64,000 nucleotides of DNA from Tomocerus qinae (Eukaryota > Arthropoda > Collembola > Entomobryomorpha > Tomoceridae). The stretch covers positions 9,285,280 through 9,349,279 of the forward strand of contig CM034547.1 in NCBI GenBank assembly GCA_020055645.1, written 5' to 3'. The position numbers and the translations under genes were made by a program. The notes under the pieces are model-generated. The model did not search any database, was not told the DNA's origin, and was given only the letters and a program-made list of their open reading frames with translations. Shown one piece after another: positions 40,401 to 54,275 of this stretch; position 1 is the stretch's first letter; every line of letters begins with the position of its first letter.

Positions 40401-43315
40401 TTCGACCAATAATGTTAGTATGCCATTACCATTTCCATTACCGTCGTCTATTTAAAAATAACACTTATCCCCAAACTCACTTTAGTGTGTGTACTCTGTA
40501 GGACCGTTAAATTTAATATGTATGTACGTGGCACGTCATAGGAGCCAAGCTAAATGGATCAGTAAACTGTTTGAAATTCTGTCCAACGGTGCTTTCACAG
40601 CCAATATTCTGCAATAGCAACAGTATTCATTTAGGCAGAATGTAAATAGAGCAGGTAGCGTGGGCCGCTTATTATCCACTGTAAAACTAAGAGCTTTAAT
40701 TTATAATTACCGTACGAGGTACAAGAAAACTACTGGGAAATTATGTTGTAAAAGGTTTAAATTATTGGCGACAGACATTGTGTGTACATCATTGTGTACT
40801 ATGTTGTAATAGTCTCTTAGTCATACAGTGCCATTTAAAATGAAGAGATAGCTCAGAGTTGCTAACAATAAACCAAAGAATGGTAAACACAATACATAAA
40901 TGAAAAAGACGTCCTATTTTATTTTGTAATAGTAAATCCATCCCTATCCTTTCTAAAAGCGTAACACGATTAGGGCCGGCCCGGATTGAATATCCCTCTA
41001 CTTAATTGAGTTTAGTTAGTTAGTTAAGCAAGCCTGTTGGATTTGCATTTCATATGGACGACTACGGTTTGATTTGTTGGGAATTGATGCAAAGTTTTTA
41101 CATTAGCATTCCTCCTACATAGAAAGTATAAATGACGAAGGGGCTTTCCACTCCCAATAAACCCCTACCTTAGTTTTCCGTCTAAATACTTGCTTGCAAT
41201 ATTCATCGTTAAAACTCACTCAACAGTTTGGTTAATTTTATATGAGTGGAAATGAAATGAATGACTAATACATCACATACACAGGACAGAAAGACAGAGG
41301 GAAGACGCAACTGAGCCAACAAGAGAATTTCAATTGAGTTGTACAATGTCGTTGTTTCCCTATTTATACATGCCTACTTGGGCAATACAGATATTATTGC
41401 TTTCCTATTGTTCCTCTGGAGTGAGCTATTGCTTCTCCACTAGCTTCGTGGTTTCATCAGACTGGTTACTCTACTTTCCATTCGGTCATGTTTCCCTTGC
41501 ATTAGACATTCAACGGTGGACACCATTTTAAGTGTATACGACAGACGACGTATCCCATTACATTGTTAGTGGATAGTTATTGTGATTTGGAGCTGTATTG
41601 TTTCCGACGCACACTTATGAGAGGAATCTGTAGCTTTTGGTGTGACATCCAACGAGTTGACATGCCGAGGCTGACTTGACTTTAGTTTTAGTTTCGGTCC
41701 CGCTTTGGCATCAACTTGTGGGCTAATATCCTCGTAAATTAATTTCTCTCTTTGGCCATTTCTCAAGCTGGCGAGGTTTTAATACGTAGCATGCCACGCT
41801 TGGGATGTGCTCTTAGTTAATATTAGGCTTTGAGACGTCAACTAGGCTACATTAATAAATCACTGGAAAACCCCTGCGTCCCGAAACGTACCTAGGCTAT
41901 TGCAAACACTCAGATTATACCGAGTATTTACATGTATTCTCCGTAGCCTTGGCTTCCTACAGCTAGTGACGACTTGAAATATTGTCTCTCCAACTATTTC
42001 ACATGCCTCAAATCCAAATAGTATGCACATACCTTGTAATTACCTACATTCATGGACTTGAATGTCTTGTCACTTGCTTTGCCTCGGCTTATCGCTCCAA
42101 CAAGGCCAGACCGAGTACCGTATCTCTGTGTATGTGCAAATGTATTTTGCTTCTTTTTAGTGCTAATGGTGCACATAGGTATTTAATTTAAACACTGCTT
42201 TGCTTTCGTTTGACTTGGCTTTGGAAATATTATGTCGAGATGCTAAATGCTCCAATGGAAAGAACGTTGTGTAACATAGACTAACGTTTTCGAATGAGTT
42301 ATTTACATACATTGAATACAGCTTTGAATTTGAATAAATGATTAGTGTGTTACTCGACAGATTGTGACATGTCAAAATCACGACAGACTTCAAAGACTCC
42401 GTGTAGTAATGCCATCCTTACTTAATAATACTGCTATGGAATGCTTGTAATTAATTAATTACCTAATTAATCGTGTTTTAAGGCAATAGTGTTCTTTTAT
42501 ACATTATTTACAGTATAAGCTGGAAATTATAATATTAAGGTGCAATGCTGTGCCAATGAATTTTAAGCAATAAGCGAAGTAAATATTATTCAAATTTGTG
42601 TAGATTATGTATTAGATGTCTGGCCAGATAAGTTATAAATGTACCAGTTCTAAAAAGAGTAGAAAGAAAATTAAGAATATACAGAAGATGGAAAAATGCA
42701 ATTTTGCTTAAGAAAGTGAGCTAATACATAGAAAAAAATGTGATATTGAGAAATGCAAGGGAAATGGTGAAAATTGTATATGATATTATGTACATGTAAT
42801 ATTATCTATTAAGTTGCAATTACACTGTACAAGAGTCACTCTTTGGTAGATTGCACTGAAGCCCGGAGATTTCTCGAGCCATATGTAGTACATATAACAT
42901 ACATACATTAATACCCGTAGTAATAAGTAACAGACAATTGTAAAAATGTCCCATTTACTTTAAGCTACCTATATTATTTATTCTATGTTATTAGAATAGA
43001 GTTGGACTAGACATAGACATGACAAGAATAATGAAATTGACTTTCAAAATTGCTTTTAGGCATTCATTCAAGAAAAGTGAAAAGATCATGAAGATACGAC
43101 TTTGAAATCAACATCACCTTGCAACAATTTTTTTGGTATTTTACGTTTTCGGGAAAACATTTCTATTGACTATGTACATGTTTTGGAAATCAAGGGATGG
43201 TTGGGTTCAAAGAGGTTTTCAACAGACCTTTACAACTACATGGTGTTAGGAATTCAATGAATGAAATTTAAAGCGTGAGAGATATCTTAATAGACAAGAA
43301 AGGTTAGGACAACAC
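37441..43315. other. Intergenic, no recognisable gene
   Basis: No supported gene. It holds an isolated GC-rich palindrome GGGCCGGCCC at 40973-40982, a bantam-like 19-base match at 39647-39665 without a visible hairpin, and a TAATTA cluster at about 42446-42472. The remaining sequence is unremarkable AT-rich DNA. Confidence 0.55.
42446..42472. promoter_or_regulatory. TAATTA cluster (homeodomain-type sites)
   Basis: Three overlapping or adjacent TAATTA cores (GTAATTAATTAATTAC, then CTAATTAATC) in 27 bases. TAATTA is the generic core site of many homeodomain factors. The cluster is close to palindromic. Function is inferred from the motif alone. Confidence 0.3.
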
Positions 43316-43321
43316 TTTATT

Positions 43322-44034
43322 ACAGTTAACTAGAGAAAGAGAGAGAGTGAAAGTAGTTGAGAGAAAGCTGAGAGAAAGATAGAGCACATGAGAGGTGGCT
43401 TAAAGAGAAAAGACACAAGGCTCTCAAGGCAGAAAGAGAAATGTGAAATTCTAAAGAAGAGTTTGGGCTCACGATCGGCAAGATAGTGAAAGACAGTGTA
43501 AAGGTGTGGAATATTTGAAAAGACAGAAGAATAGAAATGGAAATAGCGAAGAAGTGAGTAGCAAAGAGATAGAGAGAGAGAAAAGATTCTAACTACATAG
43601 AGAAAGTGATAGACAATGCAGAAAGAGAAAGTGAAGAGGAAAGAGGAAGGGCAGCGGATAGTCGAGAAGAAGAAGAGCTGCTGTTTTATAGAATAGAGAT
43701 GAGAAAGACAATAGGAAAGAATTATTAGCAAGAGAGAGACAAGACAGTTAAGTGAGGACGTACTGCTTGTCTCCGATTGGAAAAAGAAATGCCGTCGGCC
43801 CATGATCACTACATAGAAAAGAGATAGAGTAGACACAGAGAATAGGACAGCTACGATAGAATAGAGTTTTTCAGAGAGGTTTGATTTTCTAAATTTACAA
43901 ATACATTCAAGGACACAGTCAGTCACATGGACAGACAGATAAAGCGATTTGTTTTTGAGAAACAAGATAGAGCAAAGACAAGACACACCGCAATAAAGAA
44001 CGGAGAAAGTCCGTCCATCTAAACTACAACACAC
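43322..44034 (+). repeat. Strongly purine-biased low-complexity block
   Basis: The plus strand is overwhelmingly A and G for about 700 bases, densest at 43330-43760. It is built of degenerate GAGAAA, GAAAGA and GATAGA units and is not a clean tandem array. The minus strand is correspondingly pyrimidine-rich. Stop codons all contain A, and TCT/CTT/TTC-type codons therefore leave a 234-codon open frame on the minus strand. The resulting Ser/Leu/Phe/Tyr/Cys-rich translation has no recognisable domain, so I treat it as a composition artefact. Such tracts can form triplex (H-DNA) structures. Confidence 0.7.
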
Positions 44035-47000
44035 ATACTAGTATACATGAGAGAAACACTGGCACGAAAAAAGTTTTTGTGCAATAGAGAAATGCATAAT
44101 ATAATTACTTATAGTAGATTTTCGGAAGGCATTTGATTTTTCTTAACTTGTGGATTATTTGAGACAAACGTAGCAAATGGGGGCTTACAATTAGTTACCG
44201 CAGGAGCTGTAACCATTTCCGTCATCACCTCGTTTGCTCAATTGGAATGTTTATGAAGTAAGGTAGTTAAGGTCGTCAATCAAAGTCAAGTCACCTCAAC
44301 TTTTCAACACAAATCTCATATTGTTCGAATAAGCAAGTAGTTATTTAAATACTTAGATTTGAGTTTTGATTCTGATGACATGACAGGACTTGATTGGACT
44401 CTTAACGAAAAATCTTTTGTGTACACTTGTAATTGTGTTTTATGTACACTTCAAAATTAAATTACATTACTTATTATTTAGACTCTACTACTATAGTATA
44501 CTCTATCTACTACCTAAGGCAATTCAATGCATCATGTGAGTTTGACAATCGTAGAGATATTCTTAATGATTATTATTGCTATTAGATTATTATTGCTTGC
44601 AATATCGTCACTAAGTCCTTAGCGTGAGTTTACGAGCTACCAACGCTAATTGTAATTACCTTAATAAAAAAACAGAGCGAGTGAGTGAGAAGATAAATAC
44701 AGAGTATTTTAATAAAATCATATATGTACCTTGTGTGTAGCCTAATATAGGAAGGGTATGGTACAAATTAGATTTGGTGAATTAGCTGTTTGTCTATCTT
44801 TATTCATAAGATAAGATTGGAATAGACTTTTATGTTTAGTACTAAGTTTGACAATTGAGAGAAAATGTTTTCTCCTATCTACGACGGAATGAATGCATTT
44901 ACGTAGACTACTAATGCTTTAAAAACAATAAAATGGAATGGCTAGACATGGAACAGAACTTTGATTTCCTTCCTGGGTATGTTTTTCTTTGCCTTGCTTT
45001 TTATGCCGTCTCGTGACATTAGCACATCACTTTAAATTGAATTCAACTAGAAAATGGAATGCAGAGAATATTGCGGTGCACTGCACAAACCGTGCAAAAT
45101 CAAAAAACCCAAATGACCAAGGGAAAGAAAAGGATGTGAAAAACAAATAGACGCGAAAGTGAATGTCATTTTTTATTTTTGATGCTAATAATGATTGGGG
45201 AAATGAGTGTTTAAATGGAAATCCAATAGAATAAAATAGTTGCACACGAAACAGTCAACAAATCGGAATTTAACATTCAGATGGGTTGTTATAATCAAAA
45301 TAAAATACAATTCCATCTAATCTGACGAAAATATCTTGTGAAATCCATTAATTTTGCACGCTATGCCCTCACAATGAAATAACTCGGGTAAATAAAAACG
45401 GTGCTACTGCCAGTCTGTGCTCGGAGGGCAAAAAATAAAAATTACTAACACAATCCCTGTTTCCTAGATAAATGATAAGTAAATTCAATTGATTTGACTG
45501 GAAAAACTCGAGAAATCAAGTATATTCATAAAAAGATTTTTTGTGACTAGAAAGGTTATAGTTATGGCATGACATTATTGAACTTAAATGTTTACTGGCC
45601 TTCGCTTGAGCTACCTAATTACTTTGTATTTATTATATTATGTGTACTTAGGTTATATTTCCTTATTTATATTACAAATAGAATAACCAGGGCGTTGTGA
45701 GACACCAAGGCATTATTTATTACAGAGATTCGTTGTATCCGAAACAGACTCTTGACATGGGGCATTGTAAGTATGGTGCTGGGACCAAAATACAAGCCCA
45801 ATCCCAATCTAAGAGTCACTAGGAATGCATTTTTCGTTGCTGCAGTTTTACTTATCTTTCGATAAATAAATTGTCCTAAAATCTATCCTTACTTTATAAG
45901 TGTCATAAACACGTATATCTTATTATATATAATTTGATATTTACATAATATATACATACTCTTACCTAATTGTGCATTTTTTGAAAATATATTTTGTGTA
46001 TAAATCTTATTTACAGACACCTACATTCAAGCAATAAGTATTTATATAACATTCATGACTAAAACCAATGAACGTAAATGATAGATGTGGGCATGAAAAT
46101 ACTGGGAAAGGAGTCAAAGAATTAGTTTTATGCTCCCAGCACTAATTTTAATGTTAATGCCTTCATAAACAAGAGTGAGAATGTCTAATTTCGAAAGGCA
46201 AGAGTATTAGTAGCTGCAATAACGTTTATGGATCCGCTAAGTAAAAGAGCAATAGATTCAAATAGAGAATGGAGGAAGGAACAGAAGGGAATTAGAATAT
46301 TTGGATCACACAGAGGAATCAACGAGTGAAATAGCAGTGGGTAGTCGATGTAGTTAAAGAGGAGAAATGAATAAAGCCGAACCATTATGCACTTACGCAC
46401 GTATTTACGTGTATGCATACGTAGTAACTCTAAAACTACCTTTTGCCAATCTACACTTCTCAAATACATACACGTACTTATATCATACATTGTAGTAATA
46501 AGATTATAAATAGAACATATTATAGTAGTAGAATTTGTAAACTTATAGCCACAATTTATATAGAACTCATATTAATACACATTTGAGAAGTGAGTATGGC
46601 ATTAAGTACGTAAAAGTGGACCATGTTAAAGGTAAATGAAGGGAGAGCCTTTGTTATATAACTATAATAGGTAGTTTTGTTATTGTAGATAAATACGTGT
46701 GAATGTAGAATTCTGCAATTCAACTATAGCTTGCAGACATTCGGAGAGAAAAGGAAGCAAAGTATAAATTATTACGCCAAGGTATAATCAAAGTGTCAAA
46801 TCACGACTGCCTCAATGCATGAAATGGAATATTGCTTACGGAGGATTGCGATTAGGGTGCTTAAGTACTATTGATCTTTCTGTTACATTAAATGAGGTAA
46901 CAAAACATAAACTTATTACTAGACCAACTTAGAAATACGGAGCAATCAGAGGATTTTACCTTCACCCAGGTATTTCGTACATAAAAGAGGATGCTTAATG

Positions 47001-48479
47001 ACGTTGGGCTGTAGTGGAGTGTAGCGTCGGGAGAGGCGATCCAAAAACTGACAGATCAGAACTGGGAGAGAGCAACTTGACAATGAATGCAATCAGCTTA
47101 CCTATATTTCCCACCTTTCTTCCATTTACAGTTGACTTGGTTCCATTGAATTGAATTGGCGAGAGCGTAGGAGACGTTAACGGAGCGGTACGACGTATTT
47201 CTCATGCCGTATCAGTTCCAACACCTAAAACCAGTAAAATAACGCTTAGTTACTATTAGGAAACTATATAACTCTCTGTGAGACCAACATGTGTGGCTGT
47301 AATTACTCTTATGTGCTATTATAAAGATTGCTATATCCTTATTATGCTACAGGGTGGGATACTATTATTATAGTATTACTATGCTGTAGTAGTAGGCAGA
47401 GTAATAATAATGTTCTGTTGCTTGTTTCATTTGTAGTACAGCAATAACCATTAAACCAACTCGTGTAAATTTAAATAAAACGCATTTCACTTCCACTTAA
47501 TGGCTCCTACTGTTAATTAAACTGGCGAATCAAAATCTCTTTCATATCTGATCAGATCAGATGATGATGATTTATGATTATAGCTCTGACTGAGCTAATT
47601 ACCTAATTTATTGAATAGAATGCGTTGATTGTTTGACTTTTCCAATCGAACCAAATGAAATGAGCAATAAAGCTAAACGGGTGCTAAAACGAGATATCAC
47701 GAAAGATATTTTTAACGTATCATGCCAATTTCCTCTTAATGTATTTAGAAAGCTACATGTTTACGACGTATAAATACCTACATGATGGTTGTATTTTCAA
47801 GGAGAAACTGATTGTGTGTTCCAATTTGTTCAAACTCACTAAATTATTAGCAGGGAAAGCAATGAGACAGGAATAAGGATATATTAAAGTGTGTAGGCTG
47901 TAAATACGATGCTTTCTTTTGGGCGGGACCTTCCCCTCAGCATATTTTATTCATAAATAAGTTTGAACTAAATGGTTGTGTCTGGGTTGGGACTGCATGG
48001 CAATAAGTAACTTGTTTTCATTACAATTCATTTAAATACATAAATGACATCCTTATTTATTAGCATAATAGAATAAGGCGTATTTTTCAGTGGCTATGTA
48101 CACATTTAACTCCTTCTGACCTGCCTTTATTTACTATTGGGATTAACACAATAAATACATATTCTGGCTCCTGCACTTATACATGCAATTTAATAAATGA
48201 GATTTGAAATTGTTATTCACATTTTGCATGAATTTCCTTGATGCAGTAAGAATGCAGTAGAGTGGCTAAATACGACGGACGTTTAAATTTATTCATGATT
48301 CATGATATCGCATTTGTCATACGATTAAAAGGAGGATACAGATATTACTTGTATGTATTTATATGTATGTACTTAAGACGTATGTATGGAAATATTTTAT
48401 GTAATTATAATTATGTATGTACAAGGGTATTAAATATAGAACTACTTATCGCGGCTGGAAATGTAAAGCTGGAGCTTAA

Positions 48480-48900
48480 GACGTTGGAAACGGGATAATT
48501 TACATTTTAATCTCCTCACAACAGCTCATTTAAATTTTAAATTAATTACTTTGGGCAACAAATCTTAAAAGCATTTCATTTCGTCCCGTTTCTGTTACAA
48601 TTAGAGAATTACCTCAACTCGACTTGAATTCATTGCATCCAGTGCAATACAATTTGCCTCACTGCATGACGCACAAGATTATTACATTGTACAAAGCACG
48701 GAACCCTCTCGTTTTAATTTATTTCCAACAGAACGGTTTACTAAGTCGCTCTATTCTATTCTTAGCTTGCTAAGTGGACGTGCGATCAAAATCTAATGCA
48801 TAAATATTGCACACTCTATGTCTCCCTTTAGTGATAACTTCTGCAGCTCAACTTGAGCCTGATTTACTTAATGAAGATGAATACAGATATTTGAGTAAAT
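48480..48900. promoter_or_regulatory. Candidate conserved non-coding segment
   Basis: Repeat-free, varied AT-rich sequence with TTAATTAC, TTACAATTAG, CCAGTGCAATACAATTTG and CTAATGCATAAATATTGC-type cores, and no coding signal. It looks like an enhancer-type element by texture only; I cannot measure conservation here. Confidence 0.2.
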
Positions 48901-50860
48901 CCATAAAATACTCTTGACAACTTAGCCCTACCTACGTGTTAACATATAATTCCATATCATTTCAATTATTTCTATGAATTGCAATTAGTTATTTCTCATG
49001 TATGTTCAATACCCATTAATACTCTATGCTAAATTGTGACATATCCTTGTAGCTGCATTCAATCCAATTGTAAACTGCATTGTAAAATGTTCTCAGTCCA
49101 TACGTCATTTCCTACTCACTGCACTATTTCTTATTTACAATTTCTGGGCGACATGCCTTTTAACTGTAAATCGCTTTTAACTCCATTCTCTATAGGCACA
49201 TAAAAGATAACTCTGATAGTGCTATTTATTTTGATAGTTTAATGTAGTGTGGACAAATAAAACGGTAATATATCTTAAGCTGTCTTGTCTCGGCCTGTCT
49301 TGTCCTTTTCTCTCTATGTAAACTCAAATGCCATTTCATTCTAAATGTTATGCACTCTTGTGTGTGCGTGTATTATGTTTGGAATGTGATGTGAAGTATA
49401 ATATGAAATGGAGGTGACAGTGCACACCTCGCCAAAGAAACCCAACTTTAGCTAATACATAAGAAATTAAAGAGTTCTCTATACAGAAAAAGAAGGCTGA
49501 TGAAAACAGGCGAACACGCGATGTCAACTCTTTCTCCCTTCTTTCTCTCCAAGTCAGTCTCGTGGCTTGTCCCATTATATTTACCTAGTTCACCTTTTGT
49601 ACTAAATAATACTCTACTGCATTTCACTACACACACATATGCACCAACAACAAACTAACAATAGTAAACTCAATCCTAAAATAGTAAGCAACCCTAGCTT
49701 AAACTACAAAATATTATACTTTACAATTCTTCAAAAAACGCAGCTACTACAAGATCAAACCAAGTGTGTCTGCATGATTTTAATATAGTCTGTACACAAA
49801 GAGAGATTTATAAAGTATTGTTAATAATACATTTACTCTACCTATTTGTAGTATGTGTAATAGATTTTGATAAATATTTATCTAACCCTGGGTTTCTAAT
49901 AACGTAAGTGGTGTTTGTGTATCTTATCCAGGTCTATAAAAGGGTAGTCATATAGCTTTGTGTATGTAAAAGCAGTGGATATAGTGTTGAAATGGAAAGA
50001 GATTAGTAGCCTGTGGACCTAGATAGGTATAAAGTTGTCGCTTGTGAGGAAGGCTAAGTAAGAAACTAATAAAAGAGATAAACGGGGAAATAGCCATTCG
50101 GTGTATGTTGGTAATTCCATAAAAATGACTATTGAGGAGCTTCCCCCATATACTTTAATTTCACGGAGTCTGGAGTATTGCTGGGGATATTGGTCGAGAA
50201 GTAGGCTTAGTCGTGGAAGGGAGACTCAATAAAATGGGATATTTTCTAAATGGAAAGCGAAGAGAGTTATAATCAGTAATAATAAGTAAAAGTGGAGTAA
50301 TAATCCAGAAAGTCAACTGGTTGCTTCCATTCTCCTTTCTTTTCTTAGGTTGGCGTTCTACAGGTCTCTGACTGACTTTGTGAGTGAATGAGTGAAGTGA
50401 ACGAGTGGGTTGACTCTCGTCGACTTCACTGCACTTTACTGTTATTTTATCTTTAGCTAACTTTACTTTTCTTCTGTAAAAGGTGGATTCAGTTGGATTG
50501 GAAGGAAGGGCGAGATATGAGATCGCTATATCTTCCAACTAGGACTCTATGCATCTTTAATAGCATTCTCCAGCTCTATATACAGACAGATAAGCATATA
50601 GAGGGAATATCACATTGAAAGGATAAGTAGAGTTCGCCTGGTCTGACTTTCTTTCTGTCTTTCTAATTCCCCGCAAGTCTGTTCTCCAGTCTTAGTCTCT
50701 ATCTTTGTCTATTCATGCCAACTAAAAAGAGAAGAAAAGTATCAAAGTATTTCCAGCAGTAGTTATGTAGTAGTAGTAGCCGAGGAGTGCATAGTAGTCA
50801 ACTGTCGACTAGTAGAGTTTTTACAGATAATATTCTTTCTTTATTCTTTATCCATGGAGG

Positions 50861-50903
50861 CATGAATGCATGCATGCCTGCATGCATATCCACCCATGCA
50901 TGA
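50861..50903. repeat. GCATGC palindromic cluster
   Basis: An alternating ATGC repeat with near-perfect self-complementarity (CATGAATGCATGCATGCCTG then CATGCAT...CATGCATGA). It can form a cruciform or Z-like alternating purine/pyrimidine tract. It is probably a small microsatellite. Confidence 0.6.
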
Positions 50904-53900
50904 CTTTCTCCTATTTCTACTACGTCTACTATTTATGTAGAGTATGTACTTCTCAACTAACGATAAGCTCAACTCAACTGCAATAGAAGAATCTACACTC
51001 GAAATCCATGTAATATTATTATATACCGAATTCTTACCCTTAGCACAGATACTAAATTTCTATCCAGTACATTTTGTATTTATATTACTTTGCGTAATTT
51101 TGTCTCAACACTCACATCATTCTGTGTCTTTCCCTACACTATCTGTGTTACGATTACTATGTAGTCCTATCTCCTCGATCCCAATTGATTAACTCACTGT
51201 ACATACAAGTACATTACTATACACACTACTATATAAATTATATTATTAGATTCCCTCTATATAGGATGTAAGTATTTCACATGAATGACTTTTTTACTCC
51301 AGTTCATACTCTAAAATGCACGCAGTTACTTAACTTCATACAAAATGTACAAATACACGAGTTTAAACCTTATCGAGTTTGTAGACTCAGACCTATATTT
51401 CACTATATTATTATATTTGTTCAACTCAGTTACATGCTCAAAACGTACGGCTTATAAACTTTGTAAGAGCCAGCAACATGGCCAAGTCTTTCTTGATTAA
51501 AATTTTCTATCTACTTCACTTTACTCCACAGTTGAGTAGGAATAGACAGAAACAGGCCTGCATACAAAGTAGAATACAGTCAGTTAAGTTGGATAAAGAA
51601 AATAAGAGGAACTTGTATGTCATCGCATCACATATGTATTACTCTAGCTGCCTAATGTACTACTAACATGCCCGACTTCACTATGTATGCACCACACTAA
51701 ACAGATACTCATTCTTAAAACCTTGTCTACTACATTATATACAGAATTTCCTGTATACCGGACTACGTACTTTATTAATGGTAGTAGTAGGTATTCTTGT
51801 GTTTCCTAAACGAATTCTGGACGAACATGTAATTTCTGATACAACCGACTAAAGGAGTAACTTGTATCTTTCTACTACTATTCTTATCTCTGTTTCTCAA
51901 ATTCCAGCTGTCTTCCCTTTCCCTATAAACTCCGGCATTACAAAACCTGTCTCTCTCCACTTTTATGGCTTTCTACAAAATTGACGCATTTACCATGCCA
52001 CTAGCATTTTAAAGGCTGCTTTCTAACTTGCTCTACAGAAATACTTTCCTTGTCAGTGAACGGACTACTTCAGCGAATCAAGATACTAATGACTTCTACG
52101 AATCTATTTGTGTAGCTAGTAAATGTCATTTAGACTACCTATTTTTACATCCTATGCAATTATTTATTTCCAAAATAAGGAACAACTCGAGAAACTATAC
52201 CAACCACATCATATTATATAACCATTACACCTACACACTAAAATTTAGGCATATTCTATAAGCAATAAATAGATAATGGATGGTATAAACAATATTCAGA
52301 TAAATCTTGGCATTTTAATAGTATTTTTATACCAAATTATGCTAGTAACATTAGAATGTTTTTTATAGAGAGAGACACAGAAATAACGTACCCACTTCTG
52401 CTGATTTGGCTGAGGGCTTTGATAATTCCTTTGATTAGCGCCCATTGAGATCAAGTGGAACCCTGAGTATAGGTATTGGCTTTGTTACCTTCCTCAACTT
52501 AATACCAATATGTTATGCCAGAGGTATCGATATTTAGAAAAGCTGTCTTTGTGGGCAACTTATCTTTGTCCGATCCATTGTATTCCTGCTTTTTCTACTG
52601 TATTGGATACCATTACACGCTGTCTCCGCATGTGTTTGAAATTGCATTTATTTATGTAGCCAAACAAGTAGTACGTGTACTAGGATTTTAGAATGATATC
52701 CATCAAAAGACAGAAGCCATGTCATGTCTTTTCTAAAAGACGAATGCTCCAACTTCTTTATACAAATAGTATAGTACTTCGTGGTAAGATTCTACAGTGT
52801 AACAATGGGAAAATCCTGCTGCTGTAGAATTTTTGTAGATACAGGTGCGCCTACGCAAAATGAGATATCTATTGTATTATCTAAGTATCTACAGTTTCTA
52901 TACGCATAGGTACTTAAGTGATAATGGTGAAGCTTCGTTTTTTTATGGATAGCTGGAAAGGGTGAAAGAATAAAGAGCGGAGAAGAGAAGATAGATCGAC
53001 AACAGATGAGATGAAAAGGTGCCTTGTATGAGCTCTTGAAGGATTTTGTGCTGAATCCGCTTGATTCAAATGAGATAAAGATAAGCAACGTTGCACTACT
53101 TGAGTGGGCTTACAGTAATATAGGGGAGAATGCAAAATGTCATGTACTTGCGGTAGTCTATGCATTGTTAGTCTGATCTAGCTTTTCCATTCTGTCGTTA
53201 ATGCAAACTGACTTTGATATGATTTGGAGTATAATGGGCGAAGAGAGCTATATATCATAATAACACTAGTTTGATTTTCTTGGTTTTATATTGTGCGCTT
53301 GTCTACGCCACGCTCATCATAAAGAACTGTCTAGCATGAGCAAAGAGTTTTTATGTAAATCTACCTTAGCAAGTGCTAATAACAATCTCTAGAGTATTGC
53401 AGTACCTATCTCTGTGTTTATAGAGCCGAGATTTAATTTAATAGCCGAGGAGCTGGAGTAACTCTGAATTTTCGATAGTGATATGTTAGCTCGACATAGT
53501 ATCACATCAAGGCTCTTCGCATCACATCACACAACCGCATTGATTATCTTATTAGACTTGTTTATAGCTTGTTTGATGGGTTTATGGATTTTAAGTGGCT
53601 CTGCAATACGTACGTCTTATTATTACCGCCCTCCTACTGAATACCTTTCAAAGTTCCAAATAAATTGCTAAATTCGTATACTGAAGGTAATGCTATCATT
53701 ACCCCCTCCTAATAACATTATAACTTAAGACAAATTCTTCGGCATGCCATAATTTTCCAGCGAAAGATTATTTTTGCTTTCTCCTATAATGCTTTCATTA
53801 TCTAGGGGCATAGTGATACGTAATAATCCCCATAGAGTTTTTTTCCAAGAATGGCTAGCATTACTTTTTTAGTGTTTTACTTGGGAAGTGAAAGGGATGT

Positions 53901-54059
53901 TATAATAAAGACAAGTTGATGAATATGACTGGAAAGATAAATAAGTGTGATGTGTTTGTTTGGCTGCAGAGAGTTATCTTAGTATATCTTATGTGCGTAT
54001 AGGATGCAATGTAGTAGTAGGTGAAGCGAGATTATATAAGTATCTGGTAAGTTAAATCT

Positions 54060-54275
54060 CATGAATCCCAGATCAAAAGAAAGTACGGTGGAAGAAAGTC
54101 AAGCCTGAGTGAAAGTCGCAAAGTTTTCTCATTGAAAAGATTTGGAGTGAAAGCTAGGTAGGGAAAGTCGGGAGATGAGATGAGGGTAGAGACAGAACGT
54201 GGCAGAATAGAGGAGACCAGGTGTAAGAAATCGAAAGGGAGAGAGTCAAGGAAGGTGGTAGGAAAGATATGTTGT
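54060..54275 (+). repeat. Second purine-rich stretch
   Basis: A/G-biased on the plus strand (GAAAGT, GGGAGATGAGATGAGGG, GGAGAGAGTC), shorter and less extreme than the block at 43.3 kb. No open frame of interest. It may lie just beyond the scrt 3' end. Confidence 0.45.

Noticed and set aside
43330-44034. 234-codon minus-strand open frame
   Set aside because: It lies exactly opposite a purine-rich low-complexity block. The Ser/Leu/Phe/Cys-rich translation shows no domain and is explained by base composition.
50161-50538. 125-codon minus-strand open frame
   Set aside because: Ser/Thr/Pro/Lys-rich with no domain; no supporting context.
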